Source: Sedimenticola sp.
GTDB taxonomy: Bacteria > Pseudomonadota > Gammaproteobacteria > Chromatiales > Chromatiaceae
Assembly: GCA_027041035.1 (NCBI GenBank)
Contig: JALULB010000101.1
Location: 4,902-12,837, forward strand
DNA: 7,936 nt
Direction of reading: 5' to 3'
In this document: piece after piece, positions 6,100-7,936 of the stretch
Numbering within the stretch: position 1 is the stretch's first letter
How the letters are laid out: the number at the start of each line of letters is the position of its first letter
Translations under genes and position numbers: made by a program
Notes under the pieces: model-generated
The model's database searches: none
Seen by the model: the letters and a program-made list of their open reading frames with translations, nothing else
What the model was told of the DNA's origin: nothing

Positions 6100-6683
6100 T
6101 GATCCGTTTCCAACATGTCGTCAAGCGATTTCGTCGCAACGCGGTACTCAAGGGTATCGATCTGGAGATCACGCGCGGTCAACGTGTCGCGCTGGTGGGT
6201 TCCAACGGCGCGGGCAAGACCACGCTGATCCGCTGCCTGTTGGGTGAATATAACTGTGACGGCGAGGTGAGCATCGATGGCCGAAACCCGCGTCAGTTCC
6301 GCCGCGAGGTGTTGGCCAAGATCGGCTTCGTGCCGCAGTTGCCGCCGCCGTTGCGCATGCCGGTCGGACAGTTGATTCACTTTGCCGCCAGCCTGTGCGA
6401 TTCCGATCCCGCGCGTATCGAGGAGGTCGCCGGACTGTTGGGCTTCGATGCCCAGGGCTTCCGTGGTCAACCTTTCGTCAAGCTGTCGGGCGGGCAGAAA
6501 CAGAAACTGCTGATCGCGATTGCGCTCGGGCGGGATGCCGAGTTGCTGGTGATGGACGAGCCTGCCGCCAATCTGGATCCGGAGGCGCGGCATATCCTGT
6601 TCCGGCTGCTGGCGGAGAAACAGGAGGATGCGGCGATGCTGATCTCCAGTCGACGCCTCGACGAGGTCGCGGCGCGCCTGGAC
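6099..6683 (+). CDS. nosF: NosF, ABC transporter ATPase, 3' end replaced at a junction
   Basis: About 195 residues are recognisable as an ABC ATPase: Walker A GSNGAGKTT at 34-42, Q-loop VPQ at 78-80, signature LSGGQ at 129-133, Walker B LLVMDEP at 149-155 and D-loop NLDP at 158-161. With NosD before it, this is NosF, the ATPase of the NosDFY complex for NosZ maturation. After SSRRLDEV (183-190) the reading frame runs without a stop into a molybdenum hydroxylase, so the C-terminal end of NosF and the usual nosY are missing. Arg185 sits where the H-loop (switch) His of NosF-like proteins (SSHRL) is expected. As written the ATPase would be impaired, or the joint already lies before codon 185. 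An in-frame upstream ATG at 6015 lies inside nosH and is not used. Confidence 0.85.
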
Positions 6684-6690
6684 TGGTCCG
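6645..6690. other. Junction between nos DNA and high-GC molybdenum hydroxylase DNA
   Basis: Protein homology and base composition both change here. Before about 6650 the codons are mixed (GAT, GGT, TTG, AGT) and the protein is NosF. After about 6690 almost all third positions are G or C and the protein is a Mo hydroxylase. The stretch between (6651-6683) could belong to either side by composition. No insertion sequence, integrase site, tRNA or long repeat is seen at the joint. Confidence 0.8.
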
Positions 6691-7736
6691 GCAAGCGGGG
6701 CAAGAAAGGGGAGGACGCCGGCCGCAAACGGCGGGGCGTGGGCATGGCGTGCCTGCTGCACGTGGGCGGGGGCGCCAAGATCTACAAGTCCGACGGGTGC
6801 GGCACCCTGATCAAGATGGACGACCAGGGGTACGTGGACGTGTTCAGCGGGTCCATGGACATCGGCCAGGGGCTGGACACGGTGCTGCGGCAGATCGTGG
6901 CCGAGACCCTGGGCATCGGCACCGACCGGGTCAACGTGATCGTGGGGGACACCGACGTGTGCCCGTGGGACGTGGGCGTGCACGCGTCGCGCTCCACGTT
7001 CATCGCGGGCAACGCGGCCCTGGGCGCGGCGCGGATGATCCGGGACCAGATCCTCGCGTTCGCCGAGAAGCTGACCGAGGCGCCCCGGGAGATCCTGGAG
7101 CTCCGGGACGGCCAGGTGGTGTGCAACGAGTACCCGAGCAAGAACGTGCCGCGGGCGAAGCGCCTGTACAAGGCCCATTTCGCGAAGTCCGGCAACACCA
7201 TGTTCATGGCGGCCCACTTCTACGAGCCCGACACCCAGCTGCTGGCCGGGGACTTCAAGGGCAACTACTCGTGCACCTACACCTGGGGGTGCCACGGGGT
7301 CGAGGTGGAGGTGGACGCGGAGACCGGCCAGGTGGAGATCCTGCGGTACGTGGCCGCCCACGACGTGGGCCGGGCGATCAACCCGTTGCTGCTCAAGGGC
7401 CAGGTGTACGGCGCCGTGCTCATGGGCGTGGGGTACGCCCTGACCGAGGAGATGATCTTCGAGCAGGGCCGGCTCCGGAACGCCAACTTCCGGGACTACA
7501 AGATCCTCACGGCCAAGGACGCCGTGCCGGTGGAGACGGTGATCGTGGAGACCGACGACCCGGCCGGACCGTTCGGGGCCAAGGGCATCGGCGAGCCCGG
7601 ACTGGTGCCCACGGCCCCGGCCATCGCCAACGCGATCTACGACGCGGTGGGCGTGCGGATCAACACCCTGCCGATGAAGCCCGAGGTGGTGCTCCGGGCG
7701 CTCCTGGACCGGGAAGGGGAGAAGGCGTCCGGTTGA
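6684..7736 (+). CDS. C-terminal part of a xanthine dehydrogenase/CoxL-type Mo hydroxylase large subunit (5' end missing)
   Basis: About 350 residues match the molybdopterin-binding half of xanthine dehydrogenase, aldehyde oxidase and related large subunits, which are normally about 750-800 residues. Visible marks, numbered from the nosF ATG as one 545-residue frame, are RRGVGMACLLHVGGGAKIYK (residues 211-230), the cofactor-binding MDIGQG with Gln257, HDVGRAINP, and GAKGIGEPGL with Glu499 at the place of the catalytic Glu of the family. The N-terminal ~400 residues expected for the family are absent and replaced by NosF. The substrate (purine, CO, aldehyde or aromatic acyl-CoA) cannot be told from this piece. 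The next gene is a MocA-like cofactor nucleotidyltransferase, which fits a Mo hydroxylase operon. Composition differs sharply from the nos genes. Confidence 0.88.
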   Translation, partial: WSGKRGKKGEDAGRKRRGVGMACLLHVGGGAKIYKSDGCGTLIKMDDQGYVDVFSGSMDIGQGLDTVLRQIVAETLGIGTDRVNVIVGDTDVCPWDVGVHASRSTFIAGNAALGAARMIRDQILAFAEKLTEAPREILELRDGQVVCNEYPSKNVPRAKRLYKAHFAKSGNTMFMAAHFYEPDTQLLAGDFKGNYSCTYTWGCHGVEVEVDAETGQVEILRYVAAHDVGRAINPLLLKGQVYGAVLMGVGYALTEEMIFEQGRLRNANFRDYKILTAKDAVPVETVIVETDDPAGPFGAKGIGEPGLVPTAPAIANAIYDAVGVRINTLPMKPEVVLRALLDREGEKASG

Positions 7737-7936
7737 CCGCGGGCCTCGTGCTGGCCGCGGGCGCGTCCCGCAGGATGGGCGGGGCGAACAAGCTCCTCCT
7801 GCCGGTGCGGGGCCGCCCCCTGGTCGTCTGGCCGGCCGGCGCCCTGGCGGGCGCCGGCCTCGCGCCCGTGGTCGCGGTGGTGGGCCGGGACGCGGACGCG
7901 GTCGCCCGGGCCCTGGCCGGCCTTCCCGTGACCTGC
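7733..7936 (+). CDS. MobA/MocA-like molybdopterin nucleotidyltransferase, N-terminal part (3' end outside window)
   Basis: Sixty-eight residues are visible. They begin with a beta-strand and the nucleotide-binding signature LAAGASRRMGGANKLLLP, which matches the LAAGxSxRMGxxK of the MobA-like NTP transferase family. The best start is TTG 7733, which overlaps the TGA of the hydroxylase gene (TTGA) and is preceded by the purine-rich GAAGG at 7721-7725. Next to a Mo hydroxylase, a CTP:molybdopterin cytidylyltransferase (MocA) is the likely role, making the cytosine form of the cofactor. The GTP-using MobA and other MobA-fold enzymes are alternatives. The gene runs off the window end. Confidence 0.8.
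   Translation, partial: MTAGLVLAAGASRRMGGANKLLLPVRGRPLVVWPAGALAGAGLAPVVAVVGRDADAVARALAGLPVTC

Noticed and set aside
6099..7736. A genuine bifunctional NosF-hydroxylase fusion protein
   Set aside because: Both parts are cut inside their domains, the hydroxylase lacks its N-terminal half, and base composition changes at the same spot. No functional logic joins them.

Overview
The window holds two unrelated blocks of DNA joined head to tail. Positions 1 to about 6650-6690 are a nitrous oxide reductase (nos) accessory cluster. From there to the end is part of a molybdenum hydroxylase operon. The nos block has moderately high GC with mixed third positions, uses many GAT, GGT and TTG codons, and carries a canonical FNR-type site. 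Together these suggest a denitrifying or N2O-respiring proteobacterium, probably beta or gamma. The second block has almost only G or C in third positions and favours GGG, CGG, GTG and GCC, so it looks like a different, higher-GC genome.

Layout: (i) 2-82, the C-terminus of a c-type cytochrome or cytochrome domain; (ii) 155-168, a perfect FNR box; (iii) 282-1022, a secreted di-heme cytochrome c, followed by a hairpin and a Rho-independent terminator; (iv) 1138-1466, two back-to-back long imperfect palindromes of about 166 nt each, bounded by CTAG and sharing the middle CTAG; (v) 1467-1596, a leader with a strong hairpin; (vi) 1597-6683, a tightly packed operon of a NosB-like membrane protein, nosD, nosG, nosH and the first ~195 codons of nosF; (vii) 6684-7736, the C-terminal ~350 residues of a xanthine dehydrogenase/CoxL-type large subunit; (viii) 7733-7936, the start of a MobA/MocA-like nucleotidyltransferase.

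How the nos genes would work together: the cytochromes and the NosG/NosH iron-sulfur pair would carry electrons from the quinone pool and periplasm towards NosZ (not in the window). NosD and NosF, with an absent NosY, would form the ABC-type machine that matures the copper centres of NosZ. The gene order, with cytochromes, a NosB-like protein, NosG and NosH and no NosR in view, resembles clade II (atypical) nos clusters. In the second block, a Mo hydroxylase followed by a MocA-like protein fits enzyme plus cofactor maturation.

The main oddity is the in-frame NosF::Mo-hydroxylase joint, which most likely reflects an assembly chimera or an illegitimate recombination event rather than a working fusion. 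The main biological curiosity is the tandem pair of CTAG-bounded palindromes between the cytochrome gene and the nosB-like gene.
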